This document shows positions 9,323-21,258 of a stretch of 64,000 nucleotides of DNA, in pieces. A program made the position numbers and the translations under genes. The notes below the pieces were generated by a model. The model was not told the DNA's origin, did not search any database, and saw only the letters and a list, made by a program, of their open reading frames with translations. Position 1 is the stretch's first letter; every line of letters starts with the position of its first letter. This stretch comes from Durusdinium trenchii. Taxonomy: Eukaryota > Sar > Dinophyceae > Suessiales > Symbiodiniaceae. Location of the stretch: assembly GCA_963970005.1 (NCBI GenBank), contig CAXAMN010023695.1:680500-744499 (forward strand), in the 5' to 3' direction.

Positions 9323-12300
9323 ATGGAGGAGACTGGACCGGACCGGATGGAGGAGAGTCGATCGCCGAAGGAGCCAAAGGAACCAAAGGCAAAGCATAAG
9401 GTTAAGAAGGTCTTCAAAAAATCAAAGAGAAGGACGGAGAAGGAGAACAGGGGAACCATGAAAAGCCCAAGACATTTCAAGATGATGTGGTTCGCAAACG
9501 TGCGTTTGACATGCACCATTTCACTCAAGTTCAGAAATCCTCCAAGGCCTACTGCAGCTTTTGTCTATCTTTGCGTCCCTGAGGACAGTGGGCTAACCTC
9601 AGTCACTGGGAATGGCGAACAGCCTGACGAAGCTGAGGGAAGCGAGGAGATATCCACAGAGGCTGAGACCTCTCCAAGCCCTTTGCATATGGGCCCAGGC
9701 TCCAGGCCTGCAGATCTTAAGGAGCCAAAACTGCATGTGACCAGCTTCACAAAACCCACGGCAGAAGTGCGACCCCAATTTTATACGTGTAAGTATGCCA
9801 CCATTTGCTGAAGCTACCTACTACATTGTACTGGTTGTGATTCTGTGTGAAGTTCGGATTTCATGCCTTGATTGCAAGAAAACATACGATCTCTACCTGG
9901 TTCGTTCGTCCTGGGCCACGCCAGGACCGTGCGCTCTTCGGGCATGGGAGTTCCGAGACAGAACCTGTGGCCCACGAAGGAGAGGCCACGGCAGGAGCGT
10001 CAAAGCATGAGGATCTCGACACGTTGCGGACGTTGCTCGGAGAAGCGGAAAAGGGGACCGTTGTTTGGGAAGAAGAAGACTGCGAAGGTGCCATGGTCTT
10101 GCCCAACATTGCGGGTGTGGCCTTGTGCTAGCCATGTTAAATAATGGACCAAATCCCCGGGAACACATTGAACTCTTGCACACCCTCACAACTACCGTAG
10201 TGATGTGGGGCGCATGCTTATATTACGAGAGCCAGCCGATAGGCTGGGCTTGAGCTTTTTAGAGCGAACGAAGTCAGTTAAGGGGGTGTTGGGGGGTGGT
10301 CGAGAGGGTGAACCCAAGGGTCAGAAAAGCAGTGAAAATTGGGTCTGGTGATGCGAGTGATGGATGCAATGGACGCCGAGTAGTGCATCATTTGCATAAT
10401 GAAGGATTTGGAGGCTACTTGGACAGACAGGGGCCAACGTACAGAGCAGACCGCAGCCGCACGTAGGGTTCGAGTTCACTGGACAACCCGCAACCCGCCA
10501 AATCCATAGAGAACCGAAAGTGACACGAGTTCAAGCCCATGAATTTGGATTGAGGCTCGGTGGGGGTGCCTGCGAGGTTGACTACATATCCGTATAGGGT
10601 TCCTGCCCCCTAGCAAACACTATACTTGCACCATGTCCTCGGTCAAGTGACTGCTTCTCGCGGCGTCCACACACACCGAAAAATGTAAGCCCCCCGCTAT
10701 GAGCCCGGACACTTGGACCTGTATGGCACTGTTTCTTCACCCCACTACTTTCCATGCTGAATTTCTATTGAAAGCCGCTTGCTTACTATTCGTTTGAGCC
10801 TGTTGTCCATGCACATTCAACTTCCAACAAAACTGCCGGCACGAAGACTATTGGATCGCCTGCTTCGTCTTGCTCAGCCGGGTCCCAAGCTTTGAAGATC
10901 TTCTTCTCCTTCGACTACCTGATCGCAAACTCCTCTCGCAGCCGCGCCCCGAATATATTCGGGCACCTCTTCATTCAGAAAGAGCAGGCCACCCTCCGCT
11001 CCCTGGATACTACGCTACGACAGCTTAACGCAAATCCTCACTCCTTTGCTAGCCCAAGCTACTCCCGCTGGACCTCCCCTTCTGTGCCGCGGGGCTATAA
11101 ACGTCCGTGTCCCGGTTAAGACGTGCCCGTTCACTCGTCCGAATCCACGCATGCGGCTTTTCGACGCGCCGGACGCATTGCAAACTTCAACCACTGTAGC
11201 AAACGCATTCTTTTCAAACGCATGTCGGGCGCGCGGCGGGACGCGTGGTATCCCACCACTCGAACTCAGACAGTATTTCCCCTTCGCTAATCCTTATTTC
11301 GCCTTCCAACTTCCATAAGATGCATACCTTCCTGCATGTGACAAACACATACCATTGCCTTGTGATGATGGCCTACACCAACATTCAACGTATCGCATTT
11401 CTCTTTCACTACTTCTTTCATACCAAACTTATCCCGAAGCCGCCCGGCTTGCTTCCCTGCTCCCTCCATCACCATTATCATTACATACCCAACCGCGCAT
11501 CCGCGGCACCGCTGACTCGCAAGCTGTCGACCATGTGACTTGTGCCGCGACGCGCGCACTGGTCTGGCGGCTGCTGGCTTTCGTCCCCCACTTCTCAGGT
11601 ATGTATATATATATATATATCTTTATACAATTAGACTTACATGGACACACACCTACACAGATACATACATACACACACGCACATACGTGCACAGATACAT
11701 ACACACACATACGCATACACATATACACATAGAATCACATAGACACATTCAGATACAGATACATACAAGTACGTATATGTACAAGTACATATTGCATATA
11801 CATACATATACACATATGTACATTTACACACACATATACATAAACAATCATAAACAATTGCACACATGCATTTAAATATGCACATGCATGTACATGTGCA
11901 TATTTATTACGGCTGAGTCAGAAGTCCGTTTCCATCGCCCCATTGGGCCTGAACATTGTGGGCAGGTTCTGCTGCTCGTGGTGGTTCGCGCTACACCGTC
12001 TTTTAAGGGCCTTGCTGAGTAAGCCACCACAGTTTCGACCAATTATCGGACTTTTGCAGGCCACATTCCGTATGACCATTCTTGGCCCTCGTAGCAACCC
12101 TACGCAACGGCCTTAGAGAAACCGGTGCAACCACCTCCCCCAACAGCCCCAGTGCAGGTGAGACAGCTGCAGAGCTCTTTATCAAAGGGGGCACCGAAAG
12201 GTTCAGGAGTTTGTCTAGCCGAGCTGAGATAGACGTGCGGCAGGCGCTTTGCTGCATGTTTTACTTCAGGGTGGAACTCACACTGAGGAGAACGTCAGAG

Positions 12301-14515
12301 TTCTTGATTTTCCTCTTGGCCGAAGCCCGCGTTCGCTTGGAGGAGGACCTAGAAGAAGGGGAACGTCTGGCTCGGATGCATGGTGAAGTACAGCAGACAG
12401 CCATCGTCCTTGTTGAGAAACTCCGGGCAAACGACCAGGAGATGCTTTGGAGCACACAAGCCGGTCTTGAGATCCTGATGAAATTCCAACTTGGTGATGC
12501 ACGACTCTTCTTTGCCCGCCCTTCATTGCAGCAGATCATGCTCGATGTTTGGCAAGGTGTCCGTCCAGACTACTTTCAACGAAGCTGGTGCAAGCAGTTG
12601 CAGGTTTGGATGTGGCTGCTCATGTATGGCATACCCAACTTAGTGATGGTCTTTCTGTGGGCAGTGGCACCTGAATTTGAGCAATACATGCACACCCAAA
12701 CGATCTCGCGCGCGGACGCCGCACGACAAGAAGAAGAGAAAAGCTGGCACAAGATCAGGGAGACCCTTGAGAAGTGGCCTAAGTCCAACTGGCCCTATAC
12801 CGTGGAAAGCAAGAAGCAGGCGGTCTGTTTGGAGTGGCCTTATGCAGGCGCAAAGAGCAAGAGGCAAAAAAAGTGCTGGGACCTTGCTCAATTCAATAAA
12901 GCGATCCGAGAGGAATGTCGTGAGCAAGTCTTTTTGGTTCAATGCCGCCTTCCACTCCTCATACCGCGCTATAAGAAGTATTTAGCCATTCTGACCAACC
13001 TTGCATTTGCTGCTTACTTGATCGGAGAAACACCCGATGAAGCTAACGCAGTGGCTGTGCTCATCCTGAGCGCTGGTGCCTGGCTAGGCGAGGTGGCGCA
13101 GCTTTTAAGCTTTGCAAATTCCAAGGCTGGAGCGCAGAATTCTTTCTCCTTTTGGTTTATGGATCGAGTGAACGTGATGGAGTTGATCGCCTTCACTTGC
13201 ATTGCATGGGCGAGCGTGCTGTGCTTGATTCAGCAGGATTGGATTGAGTTTGCTCAGCAGTTCAAAGCCTTAGGGGTCCTCTTCCTGGGCATTTCCCAAT
13301 GCATGGCCATGTTGCGCATGAGTTCCGTCTTTGGCCCCTTGGTGTCCATGACGATGAACATGATCGTAGACATGATCCAGTGGGTGACGCTGCTGGCCCC
13401 CATCATCGCATGTCTCGTAGCCGCTTTGATCACCCTCTTTAAGACGAAACAGGAGACGCCTGGAGCCGATATCATAGTATCTTTCAATACTTTCTCAACT
13501 GCCACTGGAGCCATCATGATAGTCTTGTCGTATTCATGTCTGGAGATCAGACCGTGGAGTCTTCAGGTTGTATCAATTTAGCCACTGTTTCAAACGTGTC
13601 GTGCCTATTCCAAGGAGCGATTGCCTGCCATTTGGATCCAACTACTTGAGGGGAGTTGTCGCCTTCTTCGAGGTCCAAATCGGCCAGGATCTGGAATTTG
13701 AATGCCTCCGAGATCCGGAGAAGTCGCCTCACACGGTCACCGGGCCGCTCATTATGATTTCGGGTATGTGGATGCTCCTGGGTCGCTTCACTGGTTTTGT
13801 TTTGCATTTGTTGTATTCATTCTTTGGCTTCTTAGACGTTTTGTTTCTTAGATGTGCACGCCTCAACATCAGGATTCAGATCTTGATGCTAAACATGCTC
13901 ATCGCAATGATGGCCAAGACCTTTGATCGCATCTACGAATCTGCCATGGTGGACTTTCAGTACCAATTTATCGGGAGCTTGCTGCAGATGGTGGAAGAAC
14001 CGTCCGTGCCGCCTGTTTTGCGGACCTTGGGGTTACCTTGGATGATGTGCTGCACCTTATGGCGGTGGACCAAGGGCAGTCGTGAGCAGATCACCAAGAA
14101 GATATGGACGACGCAGAATGAGAGCAACTCAGAGGTTTGGTTGCGCTTGTCGAGCTTTCATGCCATGCACCGAGAACAGCAGCAAAGAGATGCAGTTTCG
14201 GGAGAAGTAAAGATCAGAGGGGACGAAGATGGCAGACCCACAGATCATGACCAGTGCATCGATCTTCTCTACAAGAGCGTGACCTCCTTCATCTCAGAAC
14301 ATGCCTCAGACACACAGGTGCAAGACGACCTTTGGCGGAAGCAGATGGCGCAAAAGATTTGTTCGGTGGACATGAAGCTGGAGACGAAGGTGGATGCCTT
14401 GACGACCAAACTCGACACATTGACCCAGACTTTGGAGGCTCTACTTCCGGATAGCAAGAAGGCCAGGAAGTCGGAGGCCGCAAGGCATCTCAAAGATCGC
14501 ACCCGCTCGGATTAG
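9323..14515 (+). CDS. TRPM-like cation channel, copy B
   Basis: Predicted six-exon gene. Exon 1 starts at ATG 9323 and encodes a Lys/Glu/Pro-rich basic tail. Exon 2 (to 9721) is acidic. Exon 3 (9925-10087) contains EDLDTLRTLLGEAEKG. Exon 4 (12158 to about 13462) carries six hydrophobic segments, including VWMWLLMYGIPNLVMVFLW, an S4-like stretch (MAMLRMSSVFGPLVSM) and a long S5-like helix (TLLAPIIACLVAALITLF). The pore exon (ending near 13782) has NYLRG...FEVQIGQ. The last exon (13873-14515) has LNMLIAMMAKTFDRIYES, FQYQFIGSLLQMVEEP and a C-terminal coiled coil. The order S6, TRP box, FQYxxI...xxPxxPP is that of TRPM channels, here without the long animal N-terminus. Exon 2 to 3 joins in frame only with a GA donor (AAG|GAGC). 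Exon 3 to 4 uses GT. The 90 nt between the pore and last exons (13783-13872) are open and in frame, so this intron may be retained. The junctions of exon 1 to 2 and exon 4 to 5 are unresolved. Confidence 0.75.
10233..10430 (+). repeat. Interspersed repeat R1, copy 1 (in intron of copy B)
   Basis: CCAGCCGATAGGCTGGGCTTGAGC... through GGTGATGCGAGTGATG and GTGCATCATTTGCATAA matches 49470-49690 in order, at roughly three-quarters identity by eye. It sits in the about 2.1-kb intron between exons 3 and 4 of channel copy B. The same intron in copy C is only about 340 bp, so this is probably an insertion. Confidence 0.78.
10431..11599. other. Large intron of channel copy B, no internal gene seen
   Basis: Unique sequence with no homologue in the matching introns of copies C and D. 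Small open frames on both strands lack recognisable motifs. It probably arrived with repeat R1 or a neighbouring insertion. Confidence 0.5.
11600..11890. repeat. Compound (TA)n/(ACAT)n/(AC)n microsatellite
   Basis: TATATATATA followed by about 250 bp of ACACAC, ATACAT and ACATATAC words. The open frames with repeated Thr-His-Ile-Tyr or Cys-Val-Tyr are caused by the repeat. Confidence 0.9.
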
Positions 14516-14559
14516 AGATGACCTGCATATTAGCACATATTAGCATCTCTTTAGATTCC

Positions 14560-14960
14560 GCCGTAGAGGGGACTATGCTCCCAACCGGCTTACACTAAGA
14601 CCAACCCAAGTACAATCTGTCTTGTTCTGCAACGGCAAAGCCTGCAGCAGACATGCCTAGCTGCCTAGTTTTTCCATGCGTTTTCCTTTTATCGTTATGG
14701 TGGTGCCCAGACCTCGGGCAGACTTTGCATTGTGATTGCAACGTGTTGCCCGTGCCCTGAAAGCACCTGCGGAATTGTGTCACCAAGCCAAGAAGCTAGG
14801 CCGCTAGGCTAACAGTCCCGCAGGCGCCCGAAAACTACTGATGAACTTGAGTTGCTGACTGCTTGATGGGGTGCAGCCCAACCATGCGGCCATCAATGTT
14901 CCGCTTCTTTTCACTGCTAGGCCTAGCGCCATTTCCACTGGTCATTGCGGTTGGATCCAC
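14560..14960. repeat. 3' flank of copy B, matching copy A flank
   Basis: Matches 5370-5800 in order (GGTGGTGCCCAGACCTCGGG, CACCAAGCCAAGAAGCTAGG, TGATGAACTTGAGTT, GGATCCACCAAACCT). Non-coding; part of the A/B duplication unit. Confidence 0.82.
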
Positions 14961-15754
14961 CAAACCTCCACCTCCACCCCTTCAATTGGGACCTTCCGGT
15001 GCGAATGACAACCGCTTCGCCACTCCACTTCGTCACGGACCTTGGCTCTGCCAGGAGAACCTCCGATGGCGAGACGCCCAGTGACCACTGCACCTCGGTC
15101 CCGAGGTGAGAGGGGTGTTGACGTCACCGGGCCACGTCACCAGACTTGGGCATTGCGAGGGCGTCCGGGGATAAAACGGAGGATTTTTTCTTTGATTAGA
15201 CTCCTTTGCAAACACATCCCCGGAGTGCTTTTGGTCAATGTTGGATGTGAGAACAAACTGGCCGTGCTTACAATGATGCTGTGATAACACTTACTTACTG
15301 TATGATATGATATGTTATTAATATGGAAACATCTTATACATATAGAACCATAAAGATATAATCATAACTTACCTATATATATATATATTATATGCAGTAT
15401 ACACAGTAAACTCATCCAACGATGCGGTATGATTTTGGCGGGATCCTTGTTTTCAATTGGTGACTTAAATGGCAATCCTGGGTTTCTCGGACGCAGGATG
15501 CAGTGTGGCTTTCAGAGCGCCGCGACCCTGCACTCCTCCATTGCGTCAGCTTCCTGCCGGCTGAGTGCCTGGGACCGTGGCCAGGTTGAAGGTTGCGAAG
15601 CACAGATGTAAACACAATATTGCACTATGTTTCACTTCTTGATTGTAGTTCACTTTCCAAATCGAGGCTTGCATATAGTGTAAGAATCGTGAGTTCTAGC
15701 GACAACACAAAATTGATCAAGAAAAGAGAACTTCGTTTTGAGTTTGATGCAAGA
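14961..15754. other. Intergenic, with AT microsatellite
   Basis: No recognisable gene. A TATATA/ATATG run occupies about 15305-15405. Short open frames at 15042-15284 and 15412-15615 lack motifs. Confidence 0.5.
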
Positions 15755-15890
15755 TGATGCAAGCTAGCATCCGAAACCGAAGCCTTACGAGGCTGAGTGG
15801 ACCAGCCAAGGCAAGAATCGGGAGGGCAAGGTCGCGGTGAGGTGCCAGTGCAAGTTCTCGGAGCTTGCAGCCCTAGTTCCTAGTGTTTTT
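15755..15890 (+). repeat. 5' flank shared by channel copies C and D
   Basis: GCTAGCATCCGAAACCGAAGCC... to CTAGTTCCTAG is nearly identical to 20935-21060 upstream of copy D, and a diverged version lies at 8985-9090 upstream of copy B. The position 200-300 bp before the first ATG suggests promoter or 5' leader sequence carried with each duplication. No TATA box is evident. Confidence 0.75.
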
Positions 15891-16069
15891 ATGTTTTCAG
15901 CTATTTGCAGATGGTTTGACAAATTTTTGTCACTGCACTTGTTATATAGTTATATAATTGGTTACCGATGGTGGCACCGCCATGCACCAATCCTTGAAAA
16001 ACGTTTTATGTGCATCTCTGCCCGCAGCACCTATAGCTTAGCTACGAAGGGCGTTTCGCTCACCTCCAA

Positions 16070-19000
16070 ATGGAGGAGAGTGGACCGACCGAGCCCAAGG
16101 AGCCGAAGGCGAAGCTTAAGGCCAGTAAGGCATCCAAAAAATCGAAGAAAGGGAAGGAGGAGAAGGAGAAGTGATGAGAAGTGTGTCACAAGATGTCACA
16201 AGCCATGGGGAAGCGAACAAGACATGTCAAACGGTGTGACAGGATGAAATTACAATGATACAATGATCATTGCCTTTTCCCGAACGTTGGTTTCATTCGC
16301 ATGCAAAGACCGTCAGGGATCTTCTGAAGATCCTGTAGTAGGGCCTGAATGCCTGCAGCTGTTTGTCCATCTTGGGGGTCCCTGAGGACTTTGGCTTGAC
16401 CTCGGTCATTGGGAATGGCCAGCAGCCCGACGAAGCCGAGGGAAACGAGGAGATCTTCACCGAGACTGAGACCTCGCCAAGCCCTTTGCACATGAGCCCA
16501 GGCACCAGGCCTTCGGATCTCAAGGAGCTGTTGGGTGGTCTGTTTGGAAGTTGAATGCTGATAAGTCTCACTCAACCAACAACAGATGTGGGACATTGTT
16601 CTTAATCCATCGTTTGCTGAAGTGTTTCTATACTTGTGATTCTGTGTCAAGTTGTGAGCGCCATACCTTTGTTGAAACTACACTGATCCCGAGATGTCCT
16701 GACCAGGATGGTCAGCTTTTGGCTGATTTGGAGAGTTCCGAGATGGAGACCGAAGAGCCAAACCCGCCGATGGAGCCCGCGGCCAGTGCTGCGGCCATCG
16801 CAGGTGGAGCGTCAAAGGAAGAGGATCTCGATGAGTTGCGGAAGTTGTTCAAAGACGTGGAGAAGGGTCGCGTTTGGGACGATGAAGACCATGGAGGCAC
16901 CATTCTACTGAATTTTCTTGTATTTTCTTGTGCCGATCACGGAAACCAGAAATTTTGAGCGTTGATGTGGGAAACCTGGATCGAGGGAAGGGCCTTTACC
17001 ATAGGCTAGACTCCTAGACACAGGTATTGTAGAGATATGCGGGCACAAAAGTAGGCGGAGCTATACAAGGGATCCAGAATGAAACGAGAATGAGCTGAGC
17101 AATGGGATGTTTGACACGAGGAGGTATTTTAGTTTGGTGCGAACAAGGACGAGATATCCAGGAGTGCCAGATGGATAACCAACATAGAACGACTTGATGT
17201 GACCAGTGACCACCTTGCGCAACGTATCCACCACAGGTGAGACGGCTGGAGAGCTCTTCATCAAGGGGGGGGCAGACATGTTCAGAAGTTTGTCCCGCCG
17301 GGACGAGAAGGATGTGCGGAAGGCACTTTGCTGCATGTTCTACTTAAGGGTGGAGCTCACCCTGAGGAGAACGTCAGAGTTCTTGATTTTCTTACTAGGC
17401 GAGGCTCGAGTTCGCTTGGAGGAAGACCTCGAGGAAGGAGAGCGTTTGGCCCGAATGCACGGTGAAGTGCAACAAACAGCCATCGTGCTTGTAGAGAAGC
17501 TCCGGGCGAATGACCAGGAGATGCTTTGGAGCACACAAGCTGGTCTCGTCATCTTGATGCAGTTCCAACTTGGCGATGCACGACTCTTCTTTGCCCGCCC
17601 TTCATTGCAACAGATCATGCTCGATGTTTGGCAAGGTGTCCGTCCAGACTACTTTCAACGAAGCTGGTGCAAGCAGTTGCAGGTCTGGATGTGGTTGCTG
17701 CTGTATGGCTTGCCCAACTTGTTGATGGTCTTCCTTTGGGCAGTGGCACCTGGCCTCGAAGAGCACATTCAAGAGGGAGTGATCTCCGGTGCTCAAAAAG
17801 CCCGAGAAGACGAGACATCAACATGGAACAACATCTTGAAGAATCTTGGGGAGAAAGACTGGCCGTACAGGTTGGGAAAGAAGCTATGTTGGGATCCTGA
17901 AGACTTTGAGAATGCAGTGCGAGAGAAATGCCGTGAGCGCGTCTTCTTCGTCCAATGCCGTGTGCCGCTGCTCATTTCACGCTTCAGGAAATGTTTGGCC
18001 ATCTTCACCAACCTTGCATTCGCTGCTTATTTGATCGGAGAGGAGCCACGCCAGGCCAATGTGCCGTTGGTGTTGATCCTAAGTGCTGGTGCCTGGCTGG
18101 GTGAGGTGTCTCAGCTATTGAGCTTTGCGAATTCTGATGCTGAGGCACAGAATTCTTTTGCCTTTTGGTTTATGGATCGAGTGAACGTGATGGAGTTGGT
18201 CGCCTTCACCTGTATTGGATGGACTTGCGTGCTAGTTTTGATTCAGGAGGATTGGACTGAGTTCGCACAGCAGTTCAAAGCCTTAGGCGTGCTCTTCCTG
18301 GGCATTTCTCAGTCCATGGCCATTTTGCGCATGAGTTCCGTCTTCGGCCCATTGGTGTCCATGACGATGAACATGATCGTAGATATGATCCAGTGGATGA
18401 TGCTGCTCATTCCCATCATCGGATGCCTTGTAGCTGCTTTGATCACCCTCTTCAAGACGCAGGACACGAACCTTGGTGCAGTCAGCGTAATACAAATTGC
18501 CTTGTCATCGGTTAAAATTGCCGTTGGACAGACAATCCTACACATCATAAGTTTAAGTAATATAGAACATTTTGTGATAGAGATGGAAGGTCCCTGCCCT
18601 GCTATAGCAGATATGTTGCACATCTTTGAGGTGCTTGCAAATCACACGGAGTTTGCCGTGCACTCATTCTAAGGAAGTGCTTGCCGTTTGAGTTTGACTA
18701 CTTCGAAGGACTGGCCCGGTTCTTCAATGTCCCGATTGGTCAGCAGTTTTCCTGGAAATGTGACGTTTCCCCAGCAGAATTCACTGGGCCACTCATCATG
18801 ATGCTGGGCATGTGGATGATGCTTGGGTTTTGCATTGTTCGAATGCTGTCCTGGTGGTGTATTTAATAAATTTGCAGGAATCGGAATCACCTCTTGATGC
18901 GTGCACTTTTGATCTAAACCTCCAGACCTCCTTGTTGGTCAAACAATTTTTGCACGGGCAGCTTGAACGCATAAGGATCATGATCCTCATGCTAAACATG

Positions 19001-19579
19001 CTTATTGCAATGATGGCCAAGACCTTTGATCGCATCTATGAGTCGGCCATGGTGGATTTTCAGTACCATTTCATTGGGAACTTGCTGCAGATGGTGGAAG
19101 AGCCAGCGGTGCCACCCATTTTGCGGATGTTGGGCGTGCCTTGGATGGTTTGCTCCACCTGCTGGCGGTGGATCTCCAGAAAGAGGAGCGAGCTTTCTGA
19201 GAACAATGGCACCGCAAGCCCGCAAGCTGTTTTGCTGCGCAACTCGAGCTTTCATGCTATGCACAAAGAGCAGCAACAAAGAGATTCAGGTTTGAGAGAA
19301 GTCATGATCAGAGTTGATACAGATGGCAAACTCACAGATCATTACCATTGTGTTGATCTTCTCTATAAGAGCGTGACATCCTTCGTTTCAGAACACGCCT
19401 CGGACACACAGGTGCAAGATGACCTCTGGCGGAAACAGATGGCACAGAAGCTTTTTCTGATGGATAAGGAACTGAGAGAGACAAAGATAGACACCATGAA
19501 CAAGCTCGACAAATTGACTGAGCAAATGGACGCGTTGCTTAGAAGCACTGCGAGACAAGCTCAACCCATGACGAGCTAA
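16070..19579 (+). CDS. TRPM-like cation channel, copy C
   Basis: The most compact copy and the best guide to the family. Exon 1 (ATG 16070, basic MEESGPTEPKEPKAK tail), exon 2 (about 16386-16524; EDFGLTSVIGNGQQPDEAE, ending AAG|GA), exon 3 (16707-16896; SKEEDLDELRKLF, ending GGAG|GC), exon 4 (17237 to about 18475; six hydrophobic segments), pore exon (about 18669-18826; FEFDYFEGLARFFNVPIG and S6 start) and last exon (18976-19579; LNMLIAMMAKTFDRIYES, then a coiled coil with DTQVQDDLWRKQMAQKL). Exon 2 to 3 needs a GA donor, exon 3 to 4 a GC donor, and pore to last exon a GT donor (149-nt intron); all keep phase. The exon 1 to 2 and exon 4 to 5 joins are unresolved. The product, roughly 800 residues, would be an integral membrane cation channel. 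Ion selectivity cannot be read from the sequence. The family call comes from TRPM S6 and post-S6 motifs; a broader TRP-superfamily label is the safer alternative. Confidence 0.78.
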
Positions 19580-19929
19580 TTAGAGTCATAGACATCACCT
19601 TCAAACCAGATGACCCATGTACATCTCCTCTCGTGATTCGCGCGTCTTTCAAAGGGCATTCTTGTTTATATTTTGGGCTTGTCCCATTACCAGTAACAGT
19701 AACAGTAATATATCATTATCACATGTTAATTTTTAAGTCGAGTCCTTACTAACGATCATGATCCACGGTTAATTCCTGGTAAGAAGGTAGATTATTATTG
19801 CGTTTAGAGTTGCTGGCAATTTCAATTTGATCCTTGCTGCAAAGGCAAAGCCTTCAGCTGGAATTTTGCGGAACCTGCCAAGCTTTTCCCAAGGAACTTG
19901 TGCCTAGACATGTTGCAGGCTTTGCAGGT

Positions 19930-20790
19930 GTGAAAAACATTTGTGATGCCTGCAAGGTGTCCACACAACTCCTGAGCTCGGCCGGCTTGACCTGAAAGCG
20001 ATAAAACGGATAAAGAAAGCGCAGCTGGAGAGAGGACAGACTTTCCTTTTAGCATATTTGCTATATGAGACCAGTCTAGAGGGAGGATCCTTTTGTGCCT
20101 TTGTGGCTTTTGTGGAACATTGACTCTTTTTGTGCAAAATTGTGAATGTTTTTTTCTTGGTCCAGGGCTTGCCTTCATTGGGATGGGGTCAGGGAGTTAG
20201 GGAGAAGGTGATAATGATGGATGATGAATGAATCAATCAACGGTGATGCAAGGTGCTTGATAATCCAGCATGGCAGTGTGGACAAGACTGAGACACTCTT
20301 GCGGCTCCTTCGCATAACGCAGCCAAGCACTCAGTCCTCAGTGGATACCTGAGCTGTCGAACCCGTGTCGAAGCACCCCAGAAGTGCAGAGAGGTGCCGT
20401 TTTGTTGGGGAGGAGCCTGAGGCCAACTAGAGTGCTTCAGAAGAAGTGGGTGAAAGGGCGAGCCGCTCGGCCAAGCGTTGGGGTTGAGAGAACTGATGTT
20501 TCGCTTCTTGGGAGTTTTCCAGATCTGTTCGGGCGAAGGTTCCTGTGTTCAGACACGTGCGCAGACTGTTTGGGGCCCATCTGCGGTGTTTGTGAGGTGT
20601 TCGTCCAACAGGCTCTCCAAACATTGTAACATGGGGTGAGAAGTTGTAAGCTCAGCCCCTGTCGAAGACTCTGAACAAGTCTGGAAACAATCGGTAGCGA
20701 TACGTGCCATGGTTTTGTTGCCATGGGTCAACACAATGACAATACTGACACTGGAAGAGGCAGCCTGAAGTCCTGGAGTAGGTTTTCATC
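19930..20790. repeat. 3' flank of copy C, duplicated at 30735-31775
   Basis: Collinear matches include GCCTGCAAGGTGTC, CTTGGTCCAGGGCTT, GATGATGGATGATGAATGAA, GGATACCTGAG, GTTCGGGCGAAGGTTCCTGT and GACACTGGAAGAGGCAGCCTG. The segment is non-coding. It is continuous here but separated from gene D by the 4.8-kb retroelement, so copy C shows the pre-insertion state. Confidence 0.85.
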
Positions 20791-20934
20791 AGGTAAACCT
20801 GATAAAGGACAACTCAATTTCACATCATCAACCTATATGGAATAGTTATACATATCTTGACCATACATTTGACCCCGATCCAAATGACCCATCCGTGTGA
20901 TGAGAAGTGTATCTTCCAGTCCGATATCGGATTG

Positions 20935-21060
20935 GCAAGCTAGCGTCCGAAACCGAAGCCTTACGAGGCTGAGTTGACCAGCCAAGGCAAGAATCGGGAG
21001 GGCAAGGTCGCGGTGAGGTGCAAGTTCTCGGAGCTTGCAGCTCTAGTTCCTAGTTTTTGA
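20935..21060 (+). repeat. 5' flank of copy D, matching copy C
   Basis: Near-identical to 15755-15890 (CGAAACCGAAGCCTTACGAG; GGCAAGAATCGGGAGGGCAA). Its place before exon 1 suggests promoter or leader sequence, without direct proof. Confidence 0.75.
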
Positions 21061-21258
21061 TGTTTTCATCTACTTGCAGCTAGTTTCGTGCAAGTTGCTG
21101 TTGACCTTTGACAAAATGTTGCCACTTCACTTGTTGATTAATTGGTTAACAGTTAACGATGGTGGCATCGCCATGCACCTAAGTTGACAAACGTTTTGTT
21201 CATCTCCTGCATCCCTGCCCGCAGCACTACCGATACAAACGGCCAAGCTCACCTCCAA

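Noticed and set aside
11429-11885. Thr/His/Ile/Tyr-rich + frames and Cys/Val/Tyr-rich - frames
   Set aside because: Translation of a compound ACAT/AC/TA microsatellite within an intron.
12261-12539. Arg/Ser-rich - strand frames repeated at 12261, 17340 and 23396
   Set aside because: Antisense shadows of the conserved channel membrane exon. Their repetition reflects the paralogy of the + strand gene.
13440-13620. Channel exon 4 to exon 5 join assigned to a simple CTTG|G(A/T) ... AAG|G intron
   Set aside because: That join shifts frame in copies B, C and D, so another acceptor or a small extra exon must be involved. The junction was left unresolved.
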